Assembly (NCBI GenBank): GCA_050250755.1
Contig: JBFWOB010000035.1
Location: forward strand, 1 to 64,000
DNA: 64,000 nt
Reading direction: 5' to 3'
Source: Ga0077555 sp050250755
GTDB lineage: Bacteria > Pseudomonadota > Alphaproteobacteria > Rhizobiales > Hyphomicrobiaceae
Below the pieces are notes generated by a model. It saw nothing but the letters and a program-made list of their open reading frames with translations, was not told the DNA's origin and ran no database searches. This document shows, in pieces, positions 8,149 through 16,457 of this stretch. A program made the translations under genes and the position numbers. How positions within the stretch are numbered: position 1 is the first letter of the stretch; every line of letters begins with the position of its first letter.

Positions 8149-8197
8149 GCAGGAAGCCCGCCACGCCAATCTACCCCGATGGAAGCGGGCTTCCTGC
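8149..8197. repeat. Long inverted repeat after the Cys-rich peptide gene
   Basis: Two perfect 13-base arms, GCAGGAAGCCCGC at 8149-8161 and its complement at 8185-8197, are separated by a 23-base loop. No T run follows, so it is not a textbook terminator. It may stabilise or separate the transcripts of the Cys-rich peptide and the DUF547 gene. Confidence 0.5.
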
Positions 8198-8276
8198 GAA
8201 ACCGGTCGTCAAGACTGTGATGCATCCAAAAGCACTCCGATGGCCGACGATACAAAGCTATGCGAGTGTGCCACTC

Positions 8277-9149
8277 ATGAGAAAGTTCCAATTCATGACC
8301 GCCTGCCATGTTGCTCTGAGATTTGTTCGTAGGGCTGCCGCGTTAGGTCTGGTGTTGAGCGTTCTCTCAAGCGCCGCCGCCATAGCCGCTGAGCCGGCCG
8401 AGCTTCTTGGGCGTGGCACGCCCAAAAGCAGGTTTACAGTCGACCATCAAGCCTGGGACGTCCTGCTCAAGCGGTTCGTCACACCCTCTCAGGACGGCAT
8501 CAACCGTGTGGATTACGCTGCCTTCAAGGCTGGGGGCCACAAAGAGCTGAAGCTCTATATCCGAACGCTCGAGAGCATCGATCCGGCAACGCTCGATCGA
8601 AAGGAGCAATTCGCGTTTCTGGCAAATCTTTACAACGCGAAGACTATCGACATCGTGCTCGATCACTATCCGGTTGCGTCCATCAAAGACATCTCTCTTG
8701 GCGGCGGTCTCTTCGCAGCGCTCACCGGCGGGCCGTGGAAAGCCAAAGTGCTGACCCTCGGTGGTGTTTCGCTCAGCCTGGATGACATCGAACACGGCAT
8801 GCTTCGCCCCGTGTTCAAAGACCCGCGTGTCCACTACGCTGTCAACTGTGCGTCGATTGGTTGTCCCAACCTGCAAGATGCGGCCTTCACCGGCGCAGCG
8901 CTCGATGCCCAGTTGGATGCAGCGGCACGAGACTACGTGAACAACGCGCGTGGAGCATCGATCGCGAACGGAATGCTTATTGTTTCATCGATCTACAGTT
9001 GGTTCAAAGCGGACTTTGGAAACTCGGACGAGGGCGTCATTCGCCACCTCAGGACCTATGCAGCGCCATCAAAAGCCGCGGAGCTCAAAGCGATATCCAG
9101 CATCAGCAGCCATGCCTATGACTGGCGTCTCAACGACACGAAACACTAA
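8277..9149 (+). CDS. DUF547 domain protein, exported
   Basis: About 290 residues. The chosen ATG gives a hydrophobic signal peptide ending near AAAIAAEP; an earlier ATG at 8217 would place 20 extra residues before it, and 8295 is also possible. The DUF547 core is seen in the FLANLYNAKTIDIVL segment and HYAVNCASIGCPNL, which carries two conserved cysteines. The domain is related to papain/transglutaminase folds but its activity is unproven. The last 38 bases overlap the start of the DUF3047 gene, suggesting translational coupling. Confidence 0.8.
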   Translation: MRKFQFMTACHVALRFVRRAAALGLVLSVLSSAAAIAAEPAELLGRGTPKSRFTVDHQAWDVLLKRFVTPSQDGINRVDYAAFKAGGHKELKLYIRTLESIDPATLDRKEQFAFLANLYNAKTIDIVLDHYPVASIKDISLGGGLFAALTGGPWKAKVLTLGGVSLSLDDIEHGMLRPVFKDPRVHYAVNCASIGCPNLQDAAFTGAALDAQLDAAARDYVNNARGASIANGMLIVSSIYSWFKADFGNSDEGVIRHLRTYAAPSKAAELKAISSISSHAYDWRLNDTKH

Positions 9150-9798
9150 GCGCCTGGCGAGGTTTGGCGTCTGTGGGTTGGCTTTGCTCTCGCTCGTGAC
9201 CGCTGCCTCCGCCGGCGCGGATGTGCGTGTGTTGGCCGATCCGGTTCGGATGCTGGCAACGGCGCGCCGTGTCGCTTTTTACGGCCAGCATAGCTATGCG
9301 CTGGAACAAGGCCCTCATGGGCCCGTGCTGCGCAGTACTCCACAATTGTCGTCGTCCGGGCTGTACCAAGATTTGCAGATCGATGGTCGCTCGCTCCGCA
9401 AGGTGAGTTGGACATGGCGGGTGGATGCCCTTCAATCCAGCGCGGATATTCGCAGGCTGGACCGCGAGGATGTCGGCGCGGCTCTGTTTTTCGTTTTTGG
9501 CGAGCCTTCGTTTCTGAATCGGGATGTGCCGACCCTGGCCTATATCTGGACGTCGACTCCGGTCGACAACGGCACGACGCTTCCTTCCCTGCGCCTTCCT
9601 TCGCTGCGGTATCTCCAACTCCGAGGTCGAGCCGACGCAGGTGCCTGGTGCTCCGAGCGGCGCGACATTGCGCTGGATTTCAGGTCCGCCTTCGGTCGGG
9701 ATCCACCTGAACTGCGCTATGTCGCCTTCTTCAATGACAACGATCAGACCGGTGAAGCCACTTCGGCGCTCTTCGGGCCGGTGGAGGCATCGCCATAG
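9112..9798 (+). CDS. DUF3047 domain protein, exported
   Basis: About 228 residues with a signal peptide (hydrophobic stretch GVCGLALLSLVTAASA). The body matches my memory of DUF3047: VSWTWRVDALQ, then an acidic stretch and the AYIWTSTPVDNG segment, ending with RYVAFFNDNDQTGE. This beta-sandwich domain is common in secreted proteins of proteobacteria but has no known function. It starts inside the DUF547 gene (ATG at 9112 or 9118) and its last 55 bases overlap the 3' end of the convergent YiiX-like gene. Confidence 0.78.
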   Translation: MPMTGVSTTRNTKRLARFGVCGLALLSLVTAASAGADVRVLADPVRMLATARRVAFYGQHSYALEQGPHGPVLRSTPQLSSSGLYQDLQIDGRSLRKVSWTWRVDALQSSADIRRLDREDVGAALFFVFGEPSFLNRDVPTLAYIWTSTPVDNGTTLPSLRLPSLRYLQLRGRADAGAWCSERRDIALDFRSAFGRDPPELRYVAFFNDNDQTGEATSALFGPVEASP

Positions 9799-10556
9799 GG
9801 TATGCCCTGCCGTGCGTTTGCCCACGTCAATCGGCGATGATCGAATCCCGCTTCAATGGTCGGTTTGACGACCTGAAAATAGGGCGATAGATCGAAATCC
9901 CGAGGCACAAACAGGCTGTGATGCCTGATGTGCAGAATTTCGTTGGGCTCTCCGTCCGCCCGCGACATGCACTCAATGCGGGGCAGGATAGGATAACGGA
10001 TCGACTGAAATGCCTGGGCGATTAGCGTCGAGCAAATAGCGCGCGTCGGCTCTCCAGAGCCAAGCGACAGCATCCGGCGTCTCCACCTTACGGGCACAGG
10101 CGGTGTCGGCAACAGGTAGCGCGCCAGATCAACGATATTGCGCAAGTCATAGCTGTTCCCGATGCGGGCAACGGCGAATGCGACAACCGCGTTCTTGTCC
10201 GAGGCTGTCAAGCCAACCGGCCGACAGATGCGTGTGTTGAATGATGCGTACTTGGCCAGTGGTACGGCCACGACGCCGTCGCTCAGGTCCGCTTCAACCA
10301 AGACGCGATCACAGCCGGGCCCAAGCGCATCGCCGATGTAGATGGCCGCATGCGACCACGTCGATTGGGTGAGATACTTGATCGCGGTCGAGACACGTTG
10401 GTTCCCCTCAACCAGCACGATGTCGCAGGGCTGCAACACGTTCCCCATCGAATCGGGGTCAGAGGGAATGCACGGCGTGTCGTCGCGCAGGGGTTGGCCG
10501 AGGCGTGCGGTGATGAAGCGACCGATTGCTTCCCGTAGCTTGTCGAGCCTAGGCAT
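9744..10556 (-). CDS. YiiX/YebB-like NlpC/P60-superfamily cysteine hydrolase
   Basis: A 270-residue protein. DIVLVEGNQRVSTAIKYLTQ with WSHAAIYIGD is the N-terminal His-containing half of the permuted NlpC/P60 (LRAT-like) fold typical of YiiX proteins. ICSTLIAQAF about 130 residues later supplies the predicted catalytic Cys. The family probably cleaves amide or ester bonds in lipids or cell-wall peptides; the substrate is unknown. The ATG at 10556 was chosen over an upstream start because GAGGAG lies just before it. A SigF-type promoter faces it at 10604-10629, so it belongs to the regulon described here. Confidence 0.8.
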   Translation of the reverse strand: MPRLDKLREAIGRFITARLGQPLRDDTPCIPSDPDSMGNVLQPCDIVLVEGNQRVSTAIKYLTQSTWSHAAIYIGDALGPGCDRVLVEADLSDGVVAVPLAKYASFNTRICRPVGLTASDKNAVVAFAVARIGNSYDLRNIVDLARYLLPTPPVPVRWRRRMLSLGSGEPTRAICSTLIAQAFQSIRYPILPRIECMSRADGEPNEILHIRHHSLFVPRDFDLSPYFQVVKPTIEAGFDHRRLTWANARQGIPYGDASTGPKSAEVASPV

Positions 10557-10603
10557 TTGCGCTCCTCGCGAGGTTCCTTGCAATGGTCGCTCTGCTACTG
10601 CAT

Positions 10604-10629
10604 TTCGCAAAATGTCCGCAGGAAGTTAC
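10604..10629 (-). promoter_or_regulatory. SigF-type ECF promoter for the YiiX-like gene
   Basis: On the minus strand this reads GTAACT-N16-CGAA, about 48 bases before the ATG. It is identical in both boxes to the copy at 6160-6185. Confidence 0.72.
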
Positions 10630-10734
10630 ATGCGAAGAAACATATTTTTCCCCGATATCTCAGCAATATTTCGCTAACCACAAACCGCTCAGTGTTCTCC
10701 CGTCGCGTCTAATTTCAAAATGAGGACTCACCAC

Positions 10735-10959
10735 ATGATCTCTGCTACTTCTCACGCACCCACCCACCATACGCAGCAGGCAAGTGCAGCTGCCCAGACA
10801 TCTGCCGCGTCGTCGGTGAAAAATTCTGGCCCTGCGAGCCGTGAAGCGCCAACGTCTGCGTCCAGTTCGGACACTCCCGCTGTCTCGGCGTCGAGCTCGG
10901 CCGCTCAACGCAGCAGTTCAGCTGTTGTCGCCGCGTTGAATGAGCTCTCTAAGGGCTAA
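10735..10959 (+). CDS. Small Ser/Ala-rich protein of unknown function
   Basis: A 74-residue low-complexity protein rich in Ser, Ala, Thr and His, with no signal peptide and no Cys. It is supported by a TGAGGA ribosome site nine bases before the ATG, by a terminator hairpin right after the gene, and by lying alone between two divergent or convergent genes. The composition suggests a disordered protein. No family is recognised, and it could be a chance frame. Confidence 0.45.
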   Translation: MISATSHAPTHHTQQASAAAQTSAASSVKNSGPASREAPTSASSSDTPAVSASSSAAQRSSSAVVAALNELSKG

Positions 10960-11022
10960 ACGCTGGTGCGCACACGCTATTTCAAGAACTCGTGCCCAGT
11001 ACTTGTCTTTGCGATGCCTGAT

Positions 11023-11059
11023 GGGCCGAGAGCCGGCCATAGCCGGCTCCCGGTCTTTT
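11023..11059 (+). terminator. Rho-independent terminator after the Ser/Ala-rich gene
   Basis: GAGCCGGC and its complement form the core of a long GC-rich stem with a four-base loop (CATA), followed by TCTTTTC. It lies between two convergent small genes and could serve the plus-strand one. Confidence 0.7.
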
Positions 11060-11073
11060 CAATAAGTTCAGCT

Positions 11074-11229
11074 CTAGCGACCGCCGAGGATGCCGTGCGT
11101 TGTCACGATCCCGCCACTGCGGGTGAGATCGCGAAGCACCTTGTCGTCAGTCATGGCGTTGGCGCCGGCGAGGCCGGCGAACGTCGACAGAACGGCGGCA
11201 AAAAGAACCAGTTTTGAACGGATACCCAT
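11074..11229 (-). CDS. Small secreted protein of the SigF-type regulon
   Basis: A 51-residue protein: a signal peptide of about 25 residues (hydrophobic KLVLFAAVLSTFAGLAGANA), then a 26-residue mature peptide ending THGILGGR, with no cysteine. The ribosome site GGAGG lies eight bases before the ATG at 11229. A perfect GTAACC-N16-CGAA promoter faces it from 11316-11341. It sits next to and divergent from ECF sigma factor 1, the classical position for a sigma target gene. No function is known. Confidence 0.65.
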   Translation of the reverse strand: MGIRSKLVLFAAVLSTFAGLAGANAMTDDKVLRDLTRSGGIVTTHGILGGR

Positions 11230-11315
11230 TTGTATTTCCTCCACAGAGGATTGCACCGGCCGTCGCTGGGGAATGCCGAAATGCGCAAGTCGCCAGCCGA
11301 CCTACTGCTGATATC

Positions 11316-11341
11316 TTCGGCAAGCTGGCCAGATGGGTTAC
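11316..11341 (-). promoter_or_regulatory. SigF-type ECF promoter for the small secreted protein
   Basis: On the minus strand this is GTAACC-N16-CGAA, identical in both boxes and spacing to the copies at 6080 and 19786. It lies about 87 bases before the ATG at 11229. Confidence 0.75.
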
Positions 11342-11495
11342 GCCCCCGCTCCCAAATAACCACGGGAGACCCTGTCTCCTTGTTCGCCTCTTTCAAGGTT
11401 CGCGTGAAACCGATGCCCCTGCTTGACGTAGGGTATAGACTGGCACCAATAGGACCATTCAGATCCTGCGTAACAGAACGGTACTGGTTTCGCTG

Positions 11496-12080
11496 ATGGG
11501 CGCCGGCAAGAATGAACCCAACGCATCGCGCGACCAACGTTGGGGCGCAATGATGAAGGCTGCCCAGGATGGCGACAACGGCGCGTACTCGGCGCTCCTC
11601 ACCGAGCTGTTGCCGGTCCTGCGCGGCACGGTCGCAAAACGGTGGCGCAACCGTCAGGATGTCGAAGATATCGTCCAGGATATCCTGCTCTCTTTGCACT
11701 CCGTAAGGCATACCTACGATCCGGCCCGGCCGTTCATGCCCTGGCTCATGACCATTGCGATGCGGCGGATCGCCGATGCGGCTCGGCGGCTGGCCTCTCG
11801 GTCGGCCAATGAAACGACCGTCGAGATCATGCCTGAAACCTTTTCGGGCGATGAAACGAAGTCATCCCAGGAAACGAGCGACGATCAGGAAGCTATCCGG
11901 GCGGCCCTCCTGGCCTTGCCGGACGGACAGCGGCAAGCGGTTGAGCTCATGAAGCTGGAGGGTCTCTCTCTGCGTGAGGCTTCGGGAGTGACCGGAAAGA
12001 GCGTGGCGTCTTTGAAAGTCACCGTGCATCGCGCGCTGAAGGCCATGAAGCAGTCGCTTGGGAAGGAAAGATCTGAGTAG
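11496..12080 (+). CDS. ECF sigma factor 1 (SigF-type)
   Basis: A 194-residue sigma-70 factor with only regions 2 and 4. Region 2 shows RQDVEDIVQDILLSLH and PWLMTIAMRRIADAAR (core binding and -10 recognition). Region 4 shows LPDGQRQAVELMKLEGLSLREAS followed by a helix-turn-helix (SVASLKVTVHRALKAMKQ) for -35 binding. It is followed one base later by an NrsF-type membrane anti-sigma gene, the arrangement of Caulobacter sigF-nrsF. A partial -35-like GTAAC lies just upstream, but no clear -10 matches, so self-activation is not shown. It is the best candidate to read the GTAACC-N16-CGAA promoters around it. Confidence 0.9.
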   Translation: MGAGKNEPNASRDQRWGAMMKAAQDGDNGAYSALLTELLPVLRGTVAKRWRNRQDVEDIVQDILLSLHSVRHTYDPARPFMPWLMTIAMRRIADAARRLASRSANETTVEIMPETFSGDETKSSQETSDDQEAIRAALLALPDGQRQAVELMKLEGLSLREASGVTGKSVASLKVTVHRALKAMKQSLGKERSE

Positions 12081-12081
12081 G

Positions 12082-12747
12082 ATGCGGACAGAAGATCTCG
12101 TTCAGTCTTTGTCAGACAATGCCACGCCCGTGAGGCGGCTGGCTCATCCAGCATGGCGGACGGCGCTGTGGCTCTCGGTGTCGCTGGCCTATTTCGCTCT
12201 TGTGCTCGCAATCGTCGGTTTGCGGGATGATCTCGCGTCGAAACTGGAAGATCCCCGCTTCATCATTGAGGTGAGCGCCGCGCTGCTGACTAGCATGATG
12301 GCCGCCGCCGCGGCCTTCTGCGCCGGATGCCCAGGGCGCCCCCTGTGGGAACGGTTTGCGCCATTTCCCTTCCTTGCCATCTGGCTTGCAAGCCTTGGCG
12401 AAGGCTGCTGGAGGCAATGGGTCCAAACTGGACCGGATGGGCAGCTGCAGTTCGACTTTCTATGCGTCCAGGTCATATTTGCCCTCAGTCTTCTTCCGGC
12501 GCTCTTGATCCTGGCGATGATTAAGCGCGGCGCTCCCATTGCGCCCATGTCGACCACTGGATTGGCGACGCTCGCGGCGACCGCGCTCGGTGCGGCAGTT
12601 CTGCGCCTCTTTCATGCGCAGGATGTCAGTCTCATGCTGCTGGTCTGGCAGTTCGGATCGGTACTGCTTTTGGCGGCAATCGGCTTTCTGCTCGGCCGCG
12701 TGTTTCTGCGCTGGTCGGCCCCCGCTGTTCCAATGACTGACGGGTAG
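12082..12747 (+). CDS. nrsF: NrsF-type (DUF1109) membrane anti-sigma factor 1, lacking the second conserved Cys
   Basis: A 221-residue inner-membrane protein with six predicted helices, directly after the ECF gene. DUF1109/NrsF proteins hold their sigma factor at the membrane and release it on heavy-metal or oxidant stress through two conserved cysteines. Here C128 (FDFLCVQV) matches the first. At the second position the sequence is FHAQDVS with Ala179, whereas the paralogue at 43280 keeps Cys (LGCTADE). Other cysteines (C80, C83, C109) lie near a loop and may substitute. Family assignment is firm; altered sensing is inference. Confidence 0.82.
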   Translation: MRTEDLVQSLSDNATPVRRLAHPAWRTALWLSVSLAYFALVLAIVGLRDDLASKLEDPRFIIEVSAALLTSMMAAAAAFCAGCPGRPLWERFAPFPFLAIWLASLGEGCWRQWVQTGPDGQLQFDFLCVQVIFALSLLPALLILAMIKRGAPIAPMSTTGLATLAATALGAAVLRLFHAQDVSLMLLVWQFGSVLLLAAIGFLLGRVFLRWSAPAVPMTDG

Positions 12748-12834
12748 TCGTCCGGCGCCCTCGGTTCGCGCACGTGCTCGCCTGTAATGGCGCAGCCTGC
12801 ATATCTTTAGCTTCAGCCCAACGAGGCGTACTCC

Positions 12835-13887
12835 ATGCATATTGAGATCGTGAAAGACTACTACGGCAAGGTGCTCCGCGGTTCGGATGACCTCAAGACC
12901 AAGGCCTGCTGTACGCCGGATAACATGCCCGAGCGGATCAAGGACCTTCTCAGGAATATTCATGACGAGGTTCTTGCGAAGTACTACGGCTGCGGACTTG
13001 TCGTTCCAGAGCTCTTGGAGGGGCGACGCATCCTCGATCTGGGCTGCGGTTCCGGCCGTGACGTGTACGCTCTCGCGCAGCTTGTCGGCCCCACAGGCGA
13101 GGTCGTTGGTGTCGATATGACTCCGGAACAACTCGAGACCGCGAGGAACCATATCCCGTGGCACATGGAGCGTTTCGGATACGGTTCAGCCAATGTGCAT
13201 TTCCTGCAAGGGTTCATCGAGTCGTTGGATGCCCTGGGGCTTGAGCCCGGAAGCTTCGACGTGATCGTCTCGAACTGCGTGGTCAATCTATCAATCGACA
13301 AATCTGCCGTGCTTAAAGGAGTCTTCGACCTCCTGAAGCCCGGCGGTGAGTTCTACTTCGCTGATGTCTACGCTGATCGTCGGTTGCTTGAGGCAGTCCG
13401 CAATGATCCCGTCGTCTATGGCGAGTGCCTTGGCGGCGCTCTCTACTGGGGTGATTTCCTGTCGTTGGCAAAGCAGGCTGGTTTTGGAGACCCCCGCTTG
13501 GTCACGAGCCGGCCGCTTGAAATTACGGACGCTTCGGTCGAAGCCAAAATCGGGTCTGCGCGCTTCTACTCCGCGACGTACCGGTTGTTCAAAGCAGCCA
13601 GCCTGGAAGCGGCCTGCGAAGACTACGGGCAGGCCGTCATCTACAAGGGTGGCATTCCCGAATCCGCGCATCAATTTGTACTCGACAGCCACCACGCGAT
13701 CGAGAAAGACCGCGTTTTTCCGGTCTGCGGCAACACCTGGCACATTCTCAAGCAAAGCCGCTTTGCGCCTCACTTCGAGTTCATCGGCAATTTTTCAACT
13801 CACTACGGCGTCTTTCCAGGCTGCGGGACGAACATCCCGTTCGTCGACAGCCGTTCCGGCTCGGGCGACGGCGGCGCCTGCTGCTGA
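12835..13887 (+). CDS. arsM: Arsenite S-adenosylmethionine methyltransferase
   Basis: A 350-residue ArsM-type enzyme that methylates As(III) using SAM. The SAM-binding motif is ILDLGCGSGRDVY (residues 66-78) with VVGVD at 90-94. The As(III)-binding cysteines are recognisable: C53 in YYGCG, C148 in SNCVVN and C198 in YGECLGGALY correspond to C72, C174 and C224 of the algal enzyme. An N-terminal CC pair (25-26) and C-terminal CC are further features of the family. It is followed 51 bases later by pstSCAB, but no arsR is nearby. With the rSAM/TIGR04283/TIGR04282 operon it suggests conversion of arsenite to methylated or sugar-linked arsenic. Confidence 0.93.
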   Translation: MHIEIVKDYYGKVLRGSDDLKTKACCTPDNMPERIKDLLRNIHDEVLAKYYGCGLVVPELLEGRRILDLGCGSGRDVYALAQLVGPTGEVVGVDMTPEQLETARNHIPWHMERFGYGSANVHFLQGFIESLDALGLEPGSFDVIVSNCVVNLSIDKSAVLKGVFDLLKPGGEFYFADVYADRRLLEAVRNDPVVYGECLGGALYWGDFLSLAKQAGFGDPRLVTSRPLEITDASVEAKIGSARFYSATYRLFKAASLEAACEDYGQAVIYKGGIPESAHQFVLDSHHAIEKDRVFPVCGNTWHILKQSRFAPHFEFIGNFSTHYGVFPGCGTNIPFVDSRSGSGDGGACC

Positions 13888-13938
13888 CGTTGCCGTGGGA
13901 TTCATCCAAGAAAAGCAACACAGCGAGACGTTCTTCAA

Positions 13939-14754
13939 ATGCATTTTTCGTTGAAAATTTGGCTGGCCCTTTCCTTCGCCATGTCGATGGCCTGGAGCGC
14001 TCACGCCGCCGATGTCAAGATCGTCCTCACGGGGTCCAGCACCATTGCCCCACTGATGGCTGAGATTGGAAAGCGTTTCGAGGAGCGAAACCCGGAAGTG
14101 CGTATCGATGTGCAGACAGGCGGTTCCTCACGGGGCATCACCGATGCGCGCACCGGGCTCGCGGACATCGGCATGGGATCGCGCGCGCTGAAAAGAGAGG
14201 AGAGCGATCTCAAGAATTTCACCATCGCACGCGATGGCGTCGGCATCATTCTCAATAGTGCCAATCCGGTCGCCGAACTGACCGATCAGCAAGTAATCGA
14301 CATCTACACCGGGAAGTTGACCGACTGGGCGGGGGTTGGGGGGCAACCGGGGGCGATCACTGTCGTCAATAAAGCCGAGGGTCGCTCGACCCTCGAACTC
14401 TTCATCGCCCATTTCAAGTTGAAGGTGAGTGACATCAAGGCCCAGGTCGTCATTGGCGACAATCAACAGGGGGTCAAGACGGTGGCCGGAAACCCGGGTG
14501 CAATCGGATACGTATCGGTTGGAACGGCCGAGTTCGAGGCGGGACAGGGTTCGCGTATCAAGCTGTTGAACCTCGGTGGGATCGCGGCTTCGACCGAGAA
14601 CGTCCGTAACGGCAGCTTTCCGCTCGCGAGACCGCTCAATCTCGTCACCAAGGACGAACCCTCCGGCTTTGTGAAGGACTTCATCGAATTTGCTCAGTCG
14701 GCCGACGTCAACGATATCATCGAGGAGCAGTACTTTGTCCCGCTTGGACCGTGA
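13939..14754 (+). CDS. pstS: Phosphate ABC transporter substrate-binding protein
   Basis: A 271-residue periplasmic protein with a signal peptide (about 23 residues, ending SAHAAD). The TGSSTIAPLM loop near the N-terminus and QTGGSSRGI are phosphate-contact motifs of the PstS-like family; GNPGAIGYVSVG is the other conserved block. It is the short (PstS-like) type rather than the E. coli type. PstC overlaps its end by 20 bases. A pst system next to arsM fits arsenic islands, where a selective phosphate transporter maintains phosphate supply under arsenate. That role is inferred. Confidence 0.9.
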   Translation: MHFSLKIWLALSFAMSMAWSAHAADVKIVLTGSSTIAPLMAEIGKRFEERNPEVRIDVQTGGSSRGITDARTGLADIGMGSRALKREESDLKNFTIARDGVGIILNSANPVAELTDQQVIDIYTGKLTDWAGVGGQPGAITVVNKAEGRSTLELFIAHFKLKVSDIKAQVVIGDNQQGVKTVAGNPGAIGYVSVGTAEFEAGQGSRIKLLNLGGIAASTENVRNGSFPLARPLNLVTKDEPSGFVKDFIEFAQSADVNDIIEEQYFVPLGP

Positions 14755-15589
14755 CACAAGGCTGCTCTGGATTCTGTCGTCGTCCGCGGTGCTGGCGTCA
14801 GGGCTGCTAGTGTTGATCTTGTTGTTTCTTGCCGCTGAGTCCTTGCCCGCCCTGTCTCACGTCGGCATTCCGGCGTTTTTTGCGGGCAAGGGATGGCACC
14901 CGACCGAAGGGGCGTTTGATCTGACCCCCATGCTTGTCGCGTCCCTCGCCACATCGCTGCTGGCAATGGCACTTGCAGTACCGCTTGGCGTTGCGTCCGC
15001 CCTTTTCCAACGGTTCTACGCGCCCGTGCTGCTCGGCCAAATCTACCGCTGGATCATCGTGTTGCTCGCCGGGACGCCATCCGTTGTCCTGGGACTTTGG
15101 GGCCTCACGACGATTGTGCCGCTGATTCTCTGGCTGGCCCCGCCGGGGACCAGCCTGATAACGGGGAGCCTCATTCTGTCGCTGATGATCATGCCGACCG
15201 TTGCCTTGACCACTGAGGCGGCGCTGGCGGCCCTGCCGCAGTCTCATTTGGCCGGCGCGGCGGCTCTCGGCCTCTCGCGAGAAGCGACCATTTTAAACGT
15301 CATCCTGCCTTCTGCGCGCGCAAGTATTTTTGCCGGCTCCATTCTCGCCCTCGCCAGAGCTCTCGGCGAAACGATGGTGGTGCTGATGGTCAGTGGTAAC
15401 GTGGTTCAGGTCCCGACCTCGTTGTTCGATCCCGTTCGAACGCTTACCGCGAACATTGCGTTGGAGATGGCCTATGCGACGGGCGATCACCGCTCCTCCC
15501 TGTTTGTTTCGGGTTTTGCGCTTGCAGGTCTGGTTCTAATCTTGGCCATTGCCGCGCGGCGAAGCGGAGGACATGCGGTGCATGCCTGA
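14735..15589 (+). CDS. pstC: Phosphate ABC transporter permease PstC
   Basis: A 284-residue inner-membrane permease with six helices. The cytoplasmic coupling loop is LGLSREATILNVILPSARASI, and ARALGETMVVLMVSGN is the PstC-typical segment after it. The start is the TTG at 14735, chosen because GAGGAG lies six bases upstream; it overlaps the end of pstS. The protein pairs with PstA to form the membrane channel. Confidence 0.9.
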   Translation: MSRLDRDTRLLWILSSSAVLASGLLVLILLFLAAESLPALSHVGIPAFFAGKGWHPTEGAFDLTPMLVASLATSLLAMALAVPLGVASALFQRFYAPVLLGQIYRWIIVLLAGTPSVVLGLWGLTTIVPLILWLAPPGTSLITGSLILSLMIMPTVALTTEAALAALPQSHLAGAAALGLSREATILNVILPSARASIFAGSILALARALGETMVVLMVSGNVVQVPTSLFDPVRTLTANIALEMAYATGDHRSSLFVSGFALAGLVLILAIAARRSGGHAVHA

Positions 15590-16457
15590 CGCTTGCGAAG
15601 CCCCGCCATCCGCTCACCTGCATGTCCGCGATTCGCTCTTGCGGGCGGCGGTCTGGAGCGCGACTTTTCTGGTGGGTGCGGCTTTTGCTTGGCTGCTTGC
15701 AGATCTTCTGATGCAGGGTGCGGCCCGCATTGATTGGTCATTCCTGACTTCGGCGCCGCGCAATGCGGGACGAAGCGGCGGCATTGCGCCGATCCTCGTT
15801 TCCACTCTTCTGATTGTCCTCGTCGCAATCTCTGTAGCGGCGCCTCTCGGGCTCGCAACGGCCGTTTTTCTGGCTGAGGTTGTCCGCCGCGGCGGCCGGA
15901 CCGAGAGATTGATTGGATTGAGCCTCGACGTTCTGGCCGGCATTCCTTCCATCGTGTTCGGCTTGTTCGGCAATGCCTTCTTCTGCATATGGCTGGGCCT
16001 TGGCTTTTCAATTCTGGCGGGCGGTCTGACGCTCGCCTGTATGGTTCTTCCCATTCTCATTCGCACCGCGGAATCCGGACTTCGCATGATCCCCAATGAC
16101 TGGCGCCTCGGAGCTGCGGCGCTCGGATTGTCGCGCGCGACCACGCTGTGGCAGATTCTCATTCCTGCGGCGGCGCCGGCGCTCCTTGCCGGCCTTATGC
16201 TTGGAATCGGCCGCGCCATGGCTGAGACGGCGGCGCTTGTATTCACCAGCGGTTATGTCGACCGCATGCCGTCGTCGCTCTGGGACTCGGGGCGGACCAT
16301 CTCGGTGCACATCTACGATCTTTCCATGAATGTCGCGGGCGGGGACCAGAGCGCCTACGCCTCCGCCCTTGTGCTGATCGTGCTCCTGGTTGTGATCAAT
16401 AGCGGCGCGATCTGGCTGGCAGACAGGCTGCTCGTTCGAAGGATCAAGTTGATATGA
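15582..16457 (+). CDS. pstA: Phosphate ABC transporter permease PstA
   Basis: A 291-residue permease. Evidence is VLAGIPSIVFGLFGNAFF, the coupling loop LGLSRATTLWQILIPAAAPAL and GRAMAETAALVFTSG. Two starts are possible: 15573 (only two bases after GGAGG) and 15582 (eleven bases after); the latter is preferred for spacing. It overlaps pstC by eight bases and pstB by four (ATGA), so the set is translationally coupled. Confidence 0.9.
   Translation: MPDACEAPPSAHLHVRDSLLRAAVWSATFLVGAAFAWLLADLLMQGAARIDWSFLTSAPRNAGRSGGIAPILVSTLLIVLVAISVAAPLGLATAVFLAEVVRRGGRTERLIGLSLDVLAGIPSIVFGLFGNAFFCIWLGLGFSILAGGLTLACMVLPILIRTAESGLRMIPNDWRLGAAALGLSRATTLWQILIPAAAPALLAGLMLGIGRAMAETAALVFTSGYVDRMPSSLWDSGRTISVHIYDLSMNVAGGDQSAYASALVLIVLLVVINSGAIWLADRLLVRRIKLI

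Noticed and set aside
11465..11495. A GTAACA box just before ECF sigma factor 1 as a self-activating promoter
   Set aside because: No CGAA-like -10 occurs at the right distance, so autoregulation is not supported by sequence.
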